Shown: positions 1 to 8,821 of the stretch, in pieces | Position numbering within the stretch: the first letter of the stretch is position 1 | Layout of the letters: every line of letters begins with the position of its first letter | DNA from: Sphingomonas sp. R-74633 | GTDB lineage: Bacteria > Pseudomonadota > Alphaproteobacteria > Sphingomonadales > Sphingomonadaceae | NCBI RefSeq assembly: GCF_013416555.1 | Contig: NZ_JACCFG010000001.1 | Span: 868,001 to 932,000, forward strand | Direction of reading: 5' to 3' | DNA: 64,000 bases | Position numbers and translations under genes: made by a program | The notes under the pieces: model-generated | The model's database searches: none | Told to the model about the DNA's origin: nothing | The model's input: only the letters and a program-made list of their open reading frames with translations

Positions 1-1
1 G

Positions 2-748
2 GCAAAGGTCAAGGTGGCGGAGGCGCGCCTGCGCGTACGGGCACTCGATACGCCGGCCTTCCCGGCGCTGGATCTCGACGCTGACTCATCAACCCCCGCG
101 CTCGTCGCGCAGGTGCTCAAGCTCTACGACCGGATCGACATGCTGCTCGACAGCTTCGGCCCGATGCTGACCGCAATGGCGCGCAACGATGCACAGGCGA
201 CGATCTCCGCGGCGTCGCAGATGCTCGACGCCGCGCAGTTGCTGCTCGATACCCAGGCGATCCTGATCAACGCGGGGCTGGCCACCGCCGACCGCGAGAT
301 GGGCTCCTATCAGGTCGGCCTGCTGCAGGTGCGCATCTTCCAGGCGGCGAGCCGCTCGATGGGCGCCGCCAAGCTGGCGATGGTGGGCAAGCAGGATCCG
401 GGGCTGGCGAGGGACCTCGAGCGCTTCGCCACCGAGATCGATGCCGCGTCCCGGGAAGGCAAAGCGGTGATGACCGCAAAGTTGGCCCAATGGGATGTGC
501 TGACCAAGACCGGCGACAGCGACGCGGTTCAGGTGTTGCGCCGGACCAGCGCGGTGCTGCGCGTCGATCTGAAGCTGTTCGATGCGACGCCGGCCTATAC
601 CGCAGTGTTGCGCGCAACCGCTGCCCATGCGCGCGCGGGCCGCCTGGCAATCGGCGACATCAGCGCTGTATCGCGGGCGTTCGGCGAGATCCGCAACCTG
701 ATCAACGAGATCAGCACGCAGGAGAATGCGGCGATGGCGGGGAGCTAA
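2..748 (+). CDS. Unknown protein, probably 5'-partial
   Basis: I do not recognise this protein. The reading frame is open to the left edge of the window, and the first possible start inside it is a GTG at 14 without a convincing ribosome binding site, so the true start may lie outside. The 244 visible residues are mostly alpha-helical, Ala/Leu/Asp-rich, with no signal peptide, membrane segment or cysteine motif. It ends 39 bases before the thiamine-phosphate synthase start on the same strand, so the two could share a transcript. Coding is supported by strong third-position GC bias and by length. Function is unknown. Confidence 0.6.
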   Translation, partial: AKVKVAEARLRVRALDTPAFPALDLDADSSTPALVAQVLKLYDRIDMLLDSFGPMLTAMARNDAQATISAASQMLDAAQLLLDTQAILINAGLATADREMGSYQVGLLQVRIFQAASRSMGAAKLAMVGKQDPGLARDLERFATEIDAASREGKAVMTAKLAQWDVLTKTGDSDAVQVLRRTSAVLRVDLKLFDATPAYTAVLRATAAHARAGRLAIGDISAVSRAFGEIRNLINEISTQENAAMAGS

Positions 749-787
749 GCGCTTGACCGCGAGGCTGTGCGGGGAGATGGCGGCGGG

Positions 788-1474
788 ATGACCGAGTTTG
801 ATGAAGACGGCCTGCCGCCGCTCGACCCCAATTTCGCCGACCAGTTCGTGCGCGATGTCCGCCGTCCGGCGTGCCAGCTCTATCTGATCTCGCCGCTCGA
901 CGTGAGTGGGGCGTTCCCGGAGCGGCTGAAGCGCGCGCTTGGCGCCGGGCCCGTGGCGGCGTTCCAGCTGCGGGTGAAGGGCGTCGATCAGCATGAAGCG
1001 GCGCGTCTTGGCGAACCGCTGCGCCGGATCTGCGCCGATGCGGACGTCGCGTTCATCGTCAACGACGATGTCAGCCTGGCAAAGCGACTGGATGCCGACG
1101 GTGTGCATCTGGGGCAGGATGACGGCGATCCGCGCGAGGCGCGCTCGGTGCTCGGCCCCCAGGTACAGATCGGCGTGACCTGCCACGACAGCCGCCATCT
1201 CGCGATGGAAGCGGGTGAGGCGGGCGCGGACTATGTCGCGTTCGGCGCCTTCTACCCGACGACGACCAAGGAGACCCGGCACCATCCCGATCCGTCGATC
1301 CTGAGCTGGTGGTCGACGATGTTCGAGCTGCCTTCGGTCGCGATCGGCGGGATCACGCCGGCCAACGCGGCGCCGCTGGTCAAGGCGGGGGCGGATTTCC
1401 TCGCGGTGTCCAACGCCGTGTGGGGCGGGGATGAAGAAGCGGCGGTCAAGGCGTTCGCGCAAATCCTGATCTGA
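788..1474 (+). CDS. thiE: Thiamine-phosphate synthase (ThiE-like)
   Basis: ThiE is a cytosolic TIM-barrel enzyme that joins hydroxymethylpyrimidine diphosphate and thiazole phosphate to form thiamine phosphate. The 228-residue protein shows the family motifs in order: QLRVK (about 60), FIVNDD (about 89), DGVHLGQDD (about 104), GVTCHD (about 127), AFGAFYPTTTK (about 150) and AIGGI (about 182). A GTG at 767 would add seven residues, but the ATG at 788 follows a purine-rich GGGAGATGG and fits family length. TenI-type paralogues share this fold, but the intact QLRxK and NDD motifs favour a true synthase. It lies alone between an unknown gene and an L,D-transpeptidase. Confidence 0.85.
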   Translation: MTEFDEDGLPPLDPNFADQFVRDVRRPACQLYLISPLDVSGAFPERLKRALGAGPVAAFQLRVKGVDQHEAARLGEPLRRICADADVAFIVNDDVSLAKRLDADGVHLGQDDGDPREARSVLGPQVQIGVTCHDSRHLAMEAGEAGADYVAFGAFYPTTTKETRHHPDPSILSWWSTMFELPSVAIGGITPANAAPLVKAGADFLAVSNAVWGGDEEAAVKAFAQILI

Positions 1475-1533
1475 CGAAACCCGTACCGGTTCCAGCCGTT
1501 GTCCTTGCGGAACATCATCGGCAGGAGCTTGAT

Positions 1534-2544
1534 TTGGTGCGGAAATTCCTCGGTTTTGCGACTTGTCTCGCTTGTGCCTCGTTCGGTCCCGCTGCGGTGG
1601 GGCAGGCGGGAACTTCCGCGCGACCCCCGATCGACTATTCCATCCTTCATGCCCAGGTGATCCTCGATCACCTCGGCTTTTCGCCGGGTATTCTCGACGG
1701 GCGCGAAGGCCAGTCGCTCACCGCAGCGCTCAAGGGCTTCCAGACTTCGCAGGGGCTCAAGGCCAGCGGCGAACTCGATCGGGCAACGCTGCGCGCGCTT
1801 GCGCCCTATGCGTCGCTGCGCCCGACCAAGCGGCTGACGCTCGATGCGGACACGCTCAAGGGGCCGTACGTCAATCCGATCCCCAAGGACCCCGAGCAGC
1901 AGGCCAAGCTGGCCTCGCTTGCCTATACCCGCCCGCTCGAGAAGCTGGCCGAGATGTTCCACACCACGCCCGAGGTGCTGGTGGAGCTCAACCCCGGTGG
2001 CCGGGCGATCAAGCCGGGGGCGGAGTTCGTCTTCCCCAACGCGCTGCCCGCCTCGCGCGACTATCCGACTGACATCAAGCCCGAGTGGCGCCAGACGCTC
2101 AACGACCTGAATGTCGAGGCAAAGGTGCCCGAGGCGGACCATGTCGTCGTCGACAAGAGCGACAAGGTGCTGCGCGTGTTCGACAAGCAGGATCGCCTCG
2201 TCGCCCAGTTCAGCGCGACGATGGGCAGCGAGCATGACCCGCTGCCGCTCGGGACCTGGAAGATCAACGGCGCGGACACCAACCCCAAGTTCCACTACAA
2301 CCCCAAGCTGTTCTGGGATGCGAAGAAGGACTCCGATCCGGCGATGCTGCCGCCGGGGCCCAATGGACCGGTGGGGGTGGTGTGGCTGGATCTTTCCAAG
2401 GAGCATTACGGCATCCACGGCACGCCCGAGCCGCAGACGATCGGCCGCACCGAAAGCCATGGCTGTATCCGCCTGACCAATTGGGACGCGGCGCGGCTCG
2501 CGCTGATGGTCAAGCCGGGTACCGAAGCCGTGTTCCAGGAGTAG
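1534..2544 (+). CDS. L,D-transpeptidase with peptidoglycan-binding domain
   Basis: This is a periplasmic YkuD-family L,D-transpeptidase, a family that makes 3-3 peptidoglycan cross-links or attaches proteins to the wall. It has an N-terminal signal segment (about 1-25), a PG_binding_1-like domain (about 35-95, with GREGQSLTAALKGFQ), a LysM-like stretch (about 125-175) and the YkuD domain (about 205-335). The catalytic motif SHGCIRLTNWD is present near the C-terminus, with an upstream HG in YGIHGTPEP. The start is either TTG at 1534 or GTG at 1537, both behind AGGAG at 1523. An M23 peptidase begins five bases after its stop, so the two wall enzymes are probably co-transcribed. Confidence 0.88.
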   Translation: MVRKFLGFATCLACASFGPAAVGQAGTSARPPIDYSILHAQVILDHLGFSPGILDGREGQSLTAALKGFQTSQGLKASGELDRATLRALAPYASLRPTKRLTLDADTLKGPYVNPIPKDPEQQAKLASLAYTRPLEKLAEMFHTTPEVLVELNPGGRAIKPGAEFVFPNALPASRDYPTDIKPEWRQTLNDLNVEAKVPEADHVVVDKSDKVLRVFDKQDRLVAQFSATMGSEHDPLPLGTWKINGADTNPKFHYNPKLFWDAKKDSDPAMLPPGPNGPVGVVWLDLSKEHYGIHGTPEPQTIGRTESHGCIRLTNWDAARLALMVKPGTEAVFQE

Positions 2545-2549
2545 GCGCG

Positions 2550-3194
2550 ATGGTCCTTTGGGCGAAACGAGTTGGGTGGGGGATGGCGGCGTTGCTCGCG
2601 CTTCTGGTCGCGGGTTTCGCCTCGATGGTGCGCGTCACGATCCAGCCTTCGGTGCCGCCGCCGACGGTGGCCAGTGTGCCGGCAGCGAGTGCGCCCGAGG
2701 CCAGCTCGGCGCTGGTTGGCAGTCCTGCGACCGGTCCGGTGACTGCGCAGGCGGGGGATCCGCTGCCGCTGATCATTCCGGTCGAGGGCGTGGTCGCGCG
2801 CCAGCTCAGCGATACCTGGGGCGAGAGCCGTGGCGGCGGCCAGCGCGAGCATCACGCGATCGACATCATGGCCGCGCGGGGCACGCCGGTGCTCGCCGCG
2901 GCGTCGGGCACGGTCGAGAAAGTCTTCGAGAGCGTGAATGGCGGGCACACCATCTATGTCCGCACCCGCGACGGCACGACGGTCCATTATTACGCGCACC
3001 TCGACAGCTATCTCGTCGCCGAGAAGCAGGCGGTGCGCCAGGGGGAGCGGATCGCCACCGTCGGCAATACCGGCAGCGCCGCGGGCGGGGCGCCGCACCT
3101 CCATTTCGAGATCAAGCTGATGCAGCCCGGCGAAGGCTGGTGGCAGGGCCAGAACATAAACCCCTATCCGCTGCTGCGGGATTTGCAGCGTTGA
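2550..3194 (+). CDS. M23 (LytM) family metallopeptidase
   Basis: The 214-residue protein has one N-terminal membrane anchor or uncleaved signal (about 10-28), an Ala/Pro/Ser-rich linker and a LytM domain from about 75. Zinc-site motifs are intact: HHAIDIMA supplies the HxxxD pair and PHLHFE the HxH. Members cut peptide cross-bridges in peptidoglycan or, when degenerate, activate amidases. Here the metal ligands are kept, so it is probably an active endopeptidase facing the periplasm. The ATG at 2550 follows the stop of the L,D-transpeptidase by five bases. A longer in-frame extension overlapping that gene was rejected because it adds no conserved sequence. Confidence 0.88.
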   Translation: MVLWAKRVGWGMAALLALLVAGFASMVRVTIQPSVPPPTVASVPAASAPEASSALVGSPATGPVTAQAGDPLPLIIPVEGVVARQLSDTWGESRGGGQREHHAIDIMAARGTPVLAAASGTVEKVFESVNGGHTIYVRTRDGTTVHYYAHLDSYLVAEKQAVRQGERIATVGNTGSAAGGAPHLHFEIKLMQPGEGWWQGQNINPYPLLRDLQR

Positions 3195-3210
3195 TCCGTC
3201 TGTCGGTGGG

Positions 3211-3261
3211 AGCCGGGATCTCGCGCCGCAAATGGACAGCGTGTGGCACGAGACCCCGGCT
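3211..3261. repeat. REP-like inverted repeat, CCGGGATCTCG type
   Basis: Arms at 3211-3223 (AGCCGGGATCTCG) and 3249-3261 (CGAGACCCCGGCT) are inverted copies with one G-U-compatible mismatch, separated by 25 bases. The arm recurs as a single half at 34621-34633. It sits in the gap between the M23 peptidase and efp, where the hairpin could end the upstream transcript, although no T-run follows. Confidence 0.6.
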
Positions 3262-3283
3262 TTCGACCGCGATTCCGGATGAC

Positions 3284-3312
3284 TTGCTCAACGCGGCCCG
3301 CCCGGCTAAAGG
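3284..3312 (+). promoter_or_regulatory. Possible promoter for efp
   Basis: A -35-like TTGCTC (3284-3289) and a -10-like TAAAGG (3307-3312) are separated by 17 bases, giving a leader of about 30 bases before efp. The match to the sigma-70 consensus is weak, so this is a suggestion only. Confidence 0.3.
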
Positions 3313-3351
3313 CGCCGGCTCGGCTCTTTCTCAAGTTCTAAGGTCTCGATC

Positions 3352-3915
3352 ATGAAGATCAGCGGCGTGGACATCCGTCCCGGCAACATCATCGAATATG
3401 AAGGCGGCATCTGGCGCGCGGTGAAGATCCAGCACACGCAGCCCGGCAAGGGTGGTGCGTACATGCAGGTCGAGCTCAAGAACCTGCGCGACGGCCGCAA
3501 GAACAATGTCCGCTTCCGCTCGGCTGAGACCGTGGAGCGCGTGCGCCTCGACACCAAGGATTTCCAGTTCCTGTTCGCCGAGGGTGACACGCTCACCTTC
3601 ATGGACAAGGAAACCTATGACCAGACCACGCTGCCGCGCGACCTGCTCGGCGACGCCGCTGCCTTCCTGCAGGACGGCATGGACGTGGTGATGGAGCTTT
3701 ACGACGAAGACCCGATCAGCGTGCAACTGCCCGACACGATCGAAGCGACGATCGTCGAGGCCGATGCCGTGGTGAAGGGCCAGACGGCCTCGTCGTCGTA
3801 CAAGCCCGCCGTGCTCGACAATGGCGTGCGCATCCTCGTGCCGCCGCACATCGCTTCGGGCACGCGCATCGTCGTCGACGTGTACGAGCAGACCTACGTC
3901 CGCCGCGCGGACTGA
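3352..3915 (+). CDS. efp: Translation elongation factor P
   Basis: EF-P binds the ribosome between the P and E sites and relieves stalling at proline runs. The 187-residue length and three-domain layout are standard: a KOW-like domain I (1-65), then two OB-fold domains. The tip lysine is K33 in PGKGGAYMQ, the position modified in many bacteria. No EpmA-type modification gene lies nearby. The C-terminal signature around [14 protein letters not shown] fits the family. The ATG follows a 157-base gap carrying a REP-like repeat, so it is probably transcribed alone or with the suhB-like gene downstream. Confidence 0.97.
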   Translation: MKISGVDIRPGNIIEYEGGIWRAVKIQHTQPGKGGAYMQVELKNLRDGRKNNVRFRSAETVERVRLDTKDFQFLFAEGDTLTFMDKETYDQTTLPRDLLGDAAAFLQDGMDVVMELYDEDPISVQLPDTIEATIVEADAVVKGQTASSSYKPAVLDNGVRILVPPHIASGTRIVVDVYEQTYVRRAD

Positions 3916-4000
3916 AACTGAACGGTCGAGGCGGGTAGCGTCGCTATCCGTCCGGCCCGCCGGCTCAGGCCGTTAGAACCGTTGTTGTAGGGAAGTTAAA

Positions 4001-4816
4001 TTGGTCAGCCATTCCGGCCTCATCACCGTCATGGAGCGCGCCTGCCGCAAGGCCGGCCCGCGCCTGCGTCGCGACTTCAACGAAGTCTCGCAGCTCCAGG
4101 TCAGCCGCAAGGGGCCGGCGGACTTTGTCAGCATTGCCGACAAGCAGTCCGAGGACACGCTGATCGAGGAGCTCCAGAAGGCGCGCCCGGATTGGGGCTT
4201 CCTGGTCGAGGAGCGCGGCGAGATCGCCGGCGATCCGGACAAGCCGCGCTGGATCATCGATCCGCTCGACGGCACCAGCAACTTCCTCCACGGCATTCCG
4301 CATTTCTGCATCTCGATCGCGATCGAGGATCCGCGCGGTGCGCAGGGCAAGCCCGAGATTACGCACGGCTATGTCTACCAGCCGCTCACCGATGAGAGCT
4401 TCTGGGCCGAGAAGGGCCGCGGTGCCTGGCTGCAGGGCCAGCGCCTGCGCGTCTCGGCGCGCCGCAACCTCGACGAAGCGCTGATCGCCACGGGCATCCC
4501 GTTCATGGGCCATGGCAATTTCGCCGAGTGGAGCCGCATCTTCGGTGCCGTCGCGCCCGAAGTCGCCGGCATCCGCCGCCTTGGCTCGGCCGCGCTCGAC
4601 CTCGCCTGGGTCGCCGCGGGCCGTTTCGACGGCTTCTGGGAGAGCGACCTCAAGCCCTGGGATGTCGCTGCCGGCATGCTGCTGGTGAAGGAAGCCGGCG
4701 GCTTCATCACCGATTATCGCGGGCAGGACATGTCGCGCGAGCGCAACCAGTATCTCGCCGCGAACGACGTGCTCCACTCCAAGCTGCACAAGCTCGTCGC
4801 CAACTCGCTGCGTTAA
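4001..4816 (+). CDS. suhB: Inositol monophosphatase family protein (SuhB-like)
   Basis: The 271-residue protein belongs to the Mg-dependent, lithium-sensitive phosphatase superfamily. The metal-binding motifs are clear: VEERGE (about 70), DPLDGTSNF (about 86-94) and WDVAAGMLLVKEAGG (about 219-233). In bacteria SuhB acts as an inositol-1-phosphatase and in ribosomal RNA antitermination, and which role applies here cannot be told. TTG at 4001 is the best start because it keeps the family-typical N-terminus SHSGLITVMERACRKAG; the next ATG at 4031 would cut it. Its stop overlaps the stop of the convergent patatin gene by three bases. Confidence 0.9.
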   Translation: MVSHSGLITVMERACRKAGPRLRRDFNEVSQLQVSRKGPADFVSIADKQSEDTLIEELQKARPDWGFLVEERGEIAGDPDKPRWIIDPLDGTSNFLHGIPHFCISIAIEDPRGAQGKPEITHGYVYQPLTDESFWAEKGRGAWLQGQRLRVSARRNLDEALIATGIPFMGHGNFAEWSRIFGAVAPEVAGIRRLGSAALDLAWVAAGRFDGFWESDLKPWDVAAGMLLVKEAGGFITDYRGQDMSRERNQYLAANDVLHSKLHKLVANSLR

Positions 4817-6687
4817 TAGACCGGCGAGATCGTCATATAGGGCAGGGGACGCGGCGCGCCCTTCTGCATCGATGGGGCGGGCGAGCCCCAGGCGGCGCCC
4901 AGTCCGGATAGCGTGAGAAATCGCTTCTGGGCCTCGGCACTCTGCGCCGCGCTCGGCTTGTAGCAGGGCGCAGCCGGTTTACCGGTGACCGCAGTCGAAT
5001 AGGCCGCCTTGTAGGAATCGTTGAGCGGCTCGGCCGCGCCGTCGGCAAAGGCGATGACGAAGCGCTCGGTGCTCGCCGCGACATTGCGCCAGCGCGTCCA
5101 CCAATGGCAGTTGAAGTCGAACTGATCGACGACGATCTCGCCCGCGATCGTGCCCTTCGCCGCGATCGAACGCAGCACCTCTTCGGGCATATCGAGGTTC
5201 ATCCCGCCTTCGTTGGCGGCGAGCGGCACGGTGACGACGCGACCGCGATAGCCCGGCGCCCGCGACAACAGCAGGTCGCGCCAGTTCTGCATCGTGCCGA
5301 TGATCCCGAACAGGAAGGCAGCGACTTCCGCGATCGCGCCGGGCCGCTCGATCGACTGGTAGCGGCGCGACCAGCCCGAGACATTATCGGGATGCAACGA
5401 CACTTCGCGCGGCCGGGCATCGTCGGTGCCGGCATAGATCAGGTCGATCGCGAAGGTCGGCCAGCGCGGCAGCGGCGCATCGAACAGGTGGATCGGGAAG
5501 TTGCTGCTGATCCCGCCGTCCGAGAACCAGCAGATGCGGAAGGGCCGGTCGGGCTGCGCGTCGCCGGGGCGGGCACCGCCCGAGGTAAGCGCGTCGGTCG
5601 CGTCGAGCCGGCGCGCGGGCTGGGCGGTGGTATCGGCGCCGACCTTGGCTTCGACGGTGGCGGCGAAATCGGGCTCGTAGAGCGGGATCGCGCTGATCAG
5701 CAGCGGGAAGCTGAGGCTCATCCGTGCCGCGACGATCACCGGCAGGTCGCCGCCATTGGGAAGCGGATGATAGGTCTTGCCCGCCACGGTGCGCGGCTCA
5801 CCCTGCGCGACCATCCAATCGACCACGCTCGCCGGGAACAGCCGGTCGAACTCCTCGCGCCGGAACCAGAACTGGCCGCCGCCCTTCTCGAGCGGCAGGC
5901 TGCGCGGCTCGTGGTGCGAGACGCTGGTGGTGATGACGCGCAGGGTGAGTGTCTCGTGCGTGGCGGGCTCCCCGGGGTAGCGCTCGGCCTTCCACAGATG
6001 CTCGAAGCGCAGCGGGTCGTTCGCGGGCTGGCCCGAGAGCGACTGGATGACGCCGTGCAGCCACTCGGTGAGCGCCGGCGTGCCCCGGTCGCGGCTCCCC
6101 TGCGGCCGCATACCGGTGCAGATGCCCATCTGGTTGGCGCGAATCGTCGATGCCGCCTGACGGATGCTCCACCCACCGCCTGCGAGGAGTGCGCACAGCA
6201 AGGAGGGCAGGGCCGCCGCGGCAAGCCCCGCGAGGCCGCCCAGTGCATAGCCGAGCCCGAGCAGCGCCAGCAGGACCAGCAGGAAAACCAGCCCTGCGCC
6301 CCAGGCCATCGCCACGAGCGCTGCGACGATCGCCGCAGCCAGGCCTTTCTTCGCCGCGGCCACCACCAGCAGCCGATAGACCGAGCGCACGCCGGCGCTG
6401 GGTTGGAACAGGCCGTAGATGAAACCCTTGCCGGAGAGGTCCTTCGCCACCGCCTCGAGCCCGGCGAATCCCATCGCGTCGCCGCCGGCGAACTTCCTCG
6501 GCTGGAGCTCCTTGCGTCGCTGGCCGAGTGCCGCGGCGGCGCAGGCTGCAGCGGCGATCGCGCCTGCCGAGGTGCCACCGACGTTCTTGAAAGTATATTC
6601 GCGGGACAGCGCAATAGCGGCGGTGGGATATACCAGCCCGCTCGTGATTCCGCCCTTCATCACCAAGTCGCAATAGCGGCGCGTCAT
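4813..6687 (-). CDS. Patatin-like phospholipase with membrane segments
   Basis: The 624-residue protein has the patatin serine-aspartate dyad: oxyanion glycines in MKGGITSGL (10-18), nucleophile motif GTSAG (S40) and DGG in WFSDGGISSNFP (about 389). Between these, residues about 113-175 form a long Ala/Leu/Gly-rich hydrophobic stretch holding probably two or three membrane helices, which is not part of a minimal patatin domain. It is therefore probably a membrane-bound acyl hydrolase. The ATG at 6687 has a good AGGA site upstream; a longer frame to 6834 was rejected. It is divergent from the nuo operon, with about 250 bases between them. Substrate unknown. Confidence 0.8.
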   Translation of the reverse strand: MTRRYCDLVMKGGITSGLVYPTAAIALSREYTFKNVGGTSAGAIAAAACAAAALGQRRKELQPRKFAGGDAMGFAGLEAVAKDLSGKGFIYGLFQPSAGVRSVYRLLVVAAAKKGLAAAIVAALVAMAWGAGLVFLLVLLALLGLGYALGGLAGLAAAALPSLLCALLAGGGWSIRQAASTIRANQMGICTGMRPQGSRDRGTPALTEWLHGVIQSLSGQPANDPLRFEHLWKAERYPGEPATHETLTLRVITTSVSHHEPRSLPLEKGGGQFWFRREEFDRLFPASVVDWMVAQGEPRTVAGKTYHPLPNGGDLPVIVAARMSLSFPLLISAIPLYEPDFAATVEAKVGADTTAQPARRLDATDALTSGGARPGDAQPDRPFRICWFSDGGISSNFPIHLFDAPLPRWPTFAIDLIYAGTDDARPREVSLHPDNVSGWSRRYQSIERPGAIAEVAAFLFGIIGTMQNWRDLLLSRAPGYRGRVVTVPLAANEGGMNLDMPEEVLRSIAAKGTIAGEIVVDQFDFNCHWWTRWRNVAASTERFVIAFADGAAEPLNDSYKAAYSTAVTGKPAAPCYKPSAAQSAEAQKRFLTLSGLGAAWGSPAPSMQKGAPRPLPYMTISPVY

Positions 6688-6834
6688 CTTTTCCTCCGCT
6701 GCCAACACTTTACGGCGCCAAGAACTGCGGGCGCCGCATGCCGTGAGCGACCTGACCGGCTTCTCCAGCTCTTGCCCGCAGATTGTCACGGCGGCCGGGT
6801 GTAGGAAAGCACAAGAAAAACCGTTCCCGGGCAC

Positions 6835-6858
6835 TTGCTAATTGCGAGTGATTCTCAA
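6835..6858. promoter_or_regulatory. Fur-box-like site upstream of nuoA
   Basis: On the minus strand the site reads TGAGAATCACTCGCA followed by ATTAGCAA, resembling the 7-1-7 Fur pattern (TGAnAAT n ATTnTCA) with an overlapping third half-site. It lies about 80 bases before nuoA and 150 before the divergent patatin gene. Recognition is by eye and the second half has mismatches. Confidence 0.35.
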
Positions 6859-6870
6859 GGGTTTCCGCCC

Positions 6871-6899
6871 TTGTCGCAGGCTTGTCACCGTCCTAAAGC
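6871..6899 (+). promoter_or_regulatory. Possible promoter of the nuo operon
   Basis: TTGTCG (6871-6876) and TAAAGC (6894-6899) are 17 bases apart, directly downstream of the Fur-like site, and would give a leader of about 30 bases before nuoA. The consensus match is weak. Confidence 0.25.
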
Positions 6900-6936
6900 C
6901 ACCCTCAGATTCCGCATCCGCGAGAAGAGAAGTCGC

Positions 6937-7326
6937 TTGGTCGATCTGTCACAATATCTGCCGATCCTGTTGTTCCTCGGGGTCGCCCTCGCGCTTTCCA
7001 GCGCGTTCGTCTTTCTGCCCATGCTGGTCAGCCGGCTTACGGGCTCCCATCAGCCCACCGAGGCGAAGCTCAGCGAATATGAGTGCGGCTTCCCCGCATT
7101 CGAGGATTCGCGCAGCCAGTTCGACGTGCGGTTCTACCTCGTCGCGATCCTGTTCATCGTCTTCGATCTCGAAGCGGCGTTCCTGTATCCCTGGGCGGTC
7201 TCGGTGTTCAAAATGGGCACCGTCGCGGCCAGCTGGACCGCGTGGATCTCGATGATGGTCTTTATCGGCGAGCTGCTGCTTGGCCTTGTTTACGCCTGGA
7301 AGAAGGGAGCGCTCGAATGGGAGTAG
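6937..7326 (+). CDS. nuoA: NADH-quinone oxidoreductase subunit A
   Basis: NuoA is a small membrane subunit near the quinone site of complex I. The 129-residue protein has three predicted membrane helices (about 8-30, 65-85, 95-115) and the conserved loop [25 protein letters not shown] at 6937 is chosen because it gives [15 protein letters not shown], the usual N-terminus, and lies behind purine-rich GAGAAGAGAAG. The frame upstream is open but not conserved. It is the first gene of the operon and overlaps nuoB by ten bases. Confidence 0.95.
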   Translation: MVDLSQYLPILLFLGVALALSSAFVFLPMLVSRLTGSHQPTEAKLSEYECGFPAFEDSRSQFDVRFYLVAILFIVFDLEAAFLYPWAVSVFKMGTVAASWTAWISMMVFIGELLLGLVYAWKKGALEWE

Positions 7327-7892
7327 AACTCAGCCCGTCGTCGTCGCCCCTGCCGGGCAGCGGCCTGATCGGCGCGCCGCCTCCCGGCACGCTGCCGGAC
7401 GTCGGCTTCCTCAACGACATCAATGCCGAGATCGGTGACAAGGGCTTCCTGGTCACGTCGACCGAGGAGCTGTTCCAATGGGCCCGCACCGGCTCGCTGT
7501 GGTGGATGACCTTCGGCCTGGCCTGCTGCGCGGTCGAGATGATCCACGTCAACATGCCGCGCTACGACATGGAGCGCTTCGGCGCCGCGCCGCGCGCATC
7601 GCCGCGTCAGTCGGACGTGATGATCGTCGCCGGCACGCTGTGCAACAAGATGGCCCCCGCGCTCCGCAAGGTCTATGACCAGATGTCGGAGCCCAAATAC
7701 GTCATCTCGATGGGCAGCTGCGCCAATGGCGGCGGCTATTACCACTATAGCTACAGCGTCGTACGCGGTTGCGACCGGATCGTGCCGGTGGACATCTATG
7801 TCCCGGGCTGCCCGCCGACCGCCGAGGCGCTGCTCTACGGGATCATGCAGCTCCAGCGTAAGATCCGCCGCGTCGGGACGATCGAACGGTGA
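7317..7892 (+). CDS. nuoB: NADH-quinone oxidoreductase subunit B
   Basis: NuoB is the peripheral-arm subunit carrying the terminal 4Fe-4S cluster N2, next to the quinone pocket. All four ligands are visible in the 191-residue product: C70 and C71 (GLACCAVEM), C135 (MGSCANGGG) and C165 (PGCPPTAEA). The N-terminal 30 residues are Pro/Ser/Gly-rich and probably variable. The ATG at 7317 overlaps the end of nuoA; a much longer frame upstream is a shadow of nuoA. Its stop overlaps the GTG of nuoC by four bases. Confidence 0.97.
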   Translation: MGVELSPSSSPLPGSGLIGAPPPGTLPDVGFLNDINAEIGDKGFLVTSTEELFQWARTGSLWWMTFGLACCAVEMIHVNMPRYDMERFGAAPRASPRQSDVMIVAGTLCNKMAPALRKVYDQMSEPKYVISMGSCANGGGYYHYSYSVVRGCDRIVPVDIYVPGCPPTAEALLYGIMQLQRKIRRVGTIER

Positions 7893-8821
7893 GCGTCGTG
7901 AAGACCGCTGCCCCGCGCTACGCCTCGAACGAAGGCGTGATCGACACGGCCAAGGCCGCGCTCGGTGACATCCTGATCTTCTCCGAAGACAGCGTCGGCG
8001 AAGTGAATCTGGTGCTCGACCGCGCCCGCGTGGTGGAGGGCATGACCGCGCTCCGCGACACGCCGGGCCTCGAATATCAGCAGCTGATGGAGATTGCCGG
8101 TGTCGACTATCTCGACCGCGAGGAGCGGTTCGAGGTCGTCTATTGCCTGCTCAGCCTGACGCGGAACCACCGCATCAAGGTGAAGGTGGGCACCGACGAG
8201 GAAAAGCCTGTCCCCAGCGTCACCGGCATCTGGCCGGTCGCGGGCTGGCTCGAGCGCGAAGTGTACGACATGTACGGCGTGCTCTTCTCGGGCAACACCG
8301 ACCTGCGCCGCATCCTGACCGACTATGGTTTCGTCGGCCATCCGCAGCGCAAGGACTTCCCGCTGACCGGGTTCGTTGAGCTGCGCTACTCGGAAGAGGC
8401 GAAGCGCGTGGTCTATGAGCCGGTGACGCTGGCGCAGGACTTCCGCAACTTCGACTTTATGAGCCCGTGGGAGGGTGCCGAGTACATCCTGCCCGGCGAC
8501 GAGAAGTACGTCGCGCCGACACCGCCGGCCCCTCCGCCCGCACCGGCTGCGAAGCCCGCGGCTGCTCCGGCTCCAGCAGTTGCGCCGCAGCCCCAGGCCA
8601 AGGGCGCGCCGACGCCGCTAACTGCGGACGAGATCGCCAAGCCCGCGCCGGCCTCCAAGCCGACCAAGGCGAAGGTGACCAAGCCCAAGACCAGCGGCAG
8701 CACCGCCGAGACCGGCGCCGGCAAGGCAGGTCCCGACGACGGCCCTGCGCCGGCGAACCCGGACCTGGTCAAGAAACCCCGCAAGCCGCGCGTCAAGAAG
8801 GCGCCGGAGGGTGAAGCGTAA
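7889..8821 (+). CDS. nuoC: NADH-quinone oxidoreductase subunit C with long basic tail
   Basis: NuoC is the 30-kDa peripheral-arm subunit that packs against NuoD. The conserved core (about 1-205) includes [25 protein letters not shown] and the signature [42 protein letters not shown]. After GDEKYVA (about 202) comes a tail of about 100 residues, first Pro/Ala-rich and then Lys/Pro-rich, ending [16 protein letters not shown]. Most NuoC proteins stop near 200-220 residues. GTG at 7889 overlaps the nuoB stop by four bases; a second GTG at 7898 is possible. Its stop shares one base with the nuoD ATG. Confidence 0.95.
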   Translation: MSVVKTAAPRYASNEGVIDTAKAALGDILIFSEDSVGEVNLVLDRARVVEGMTALRDTPGLEYQQLMEIAGVDYLDREERFEVVYCLLSLTRNHRIKVKVGTDEEKPVPSVTGIWPVAGWLEREVYDMYGVLFSGNTDLRRILTDYGFVGHPQRKDFPLTGFVELRYSEEAKRVVYEPVTLAQDFRNFDFMSPWEGAEYILPGDEKYVAPTPPAPPPAPAAKPAAAPAPAVAPQPQAKGAPTPLTADEIAKPAPASKPTKAKVTKPKTSGSTAETGAGKAGPDDGPAPANPDLVKKPRKPRVKKAPEGEA

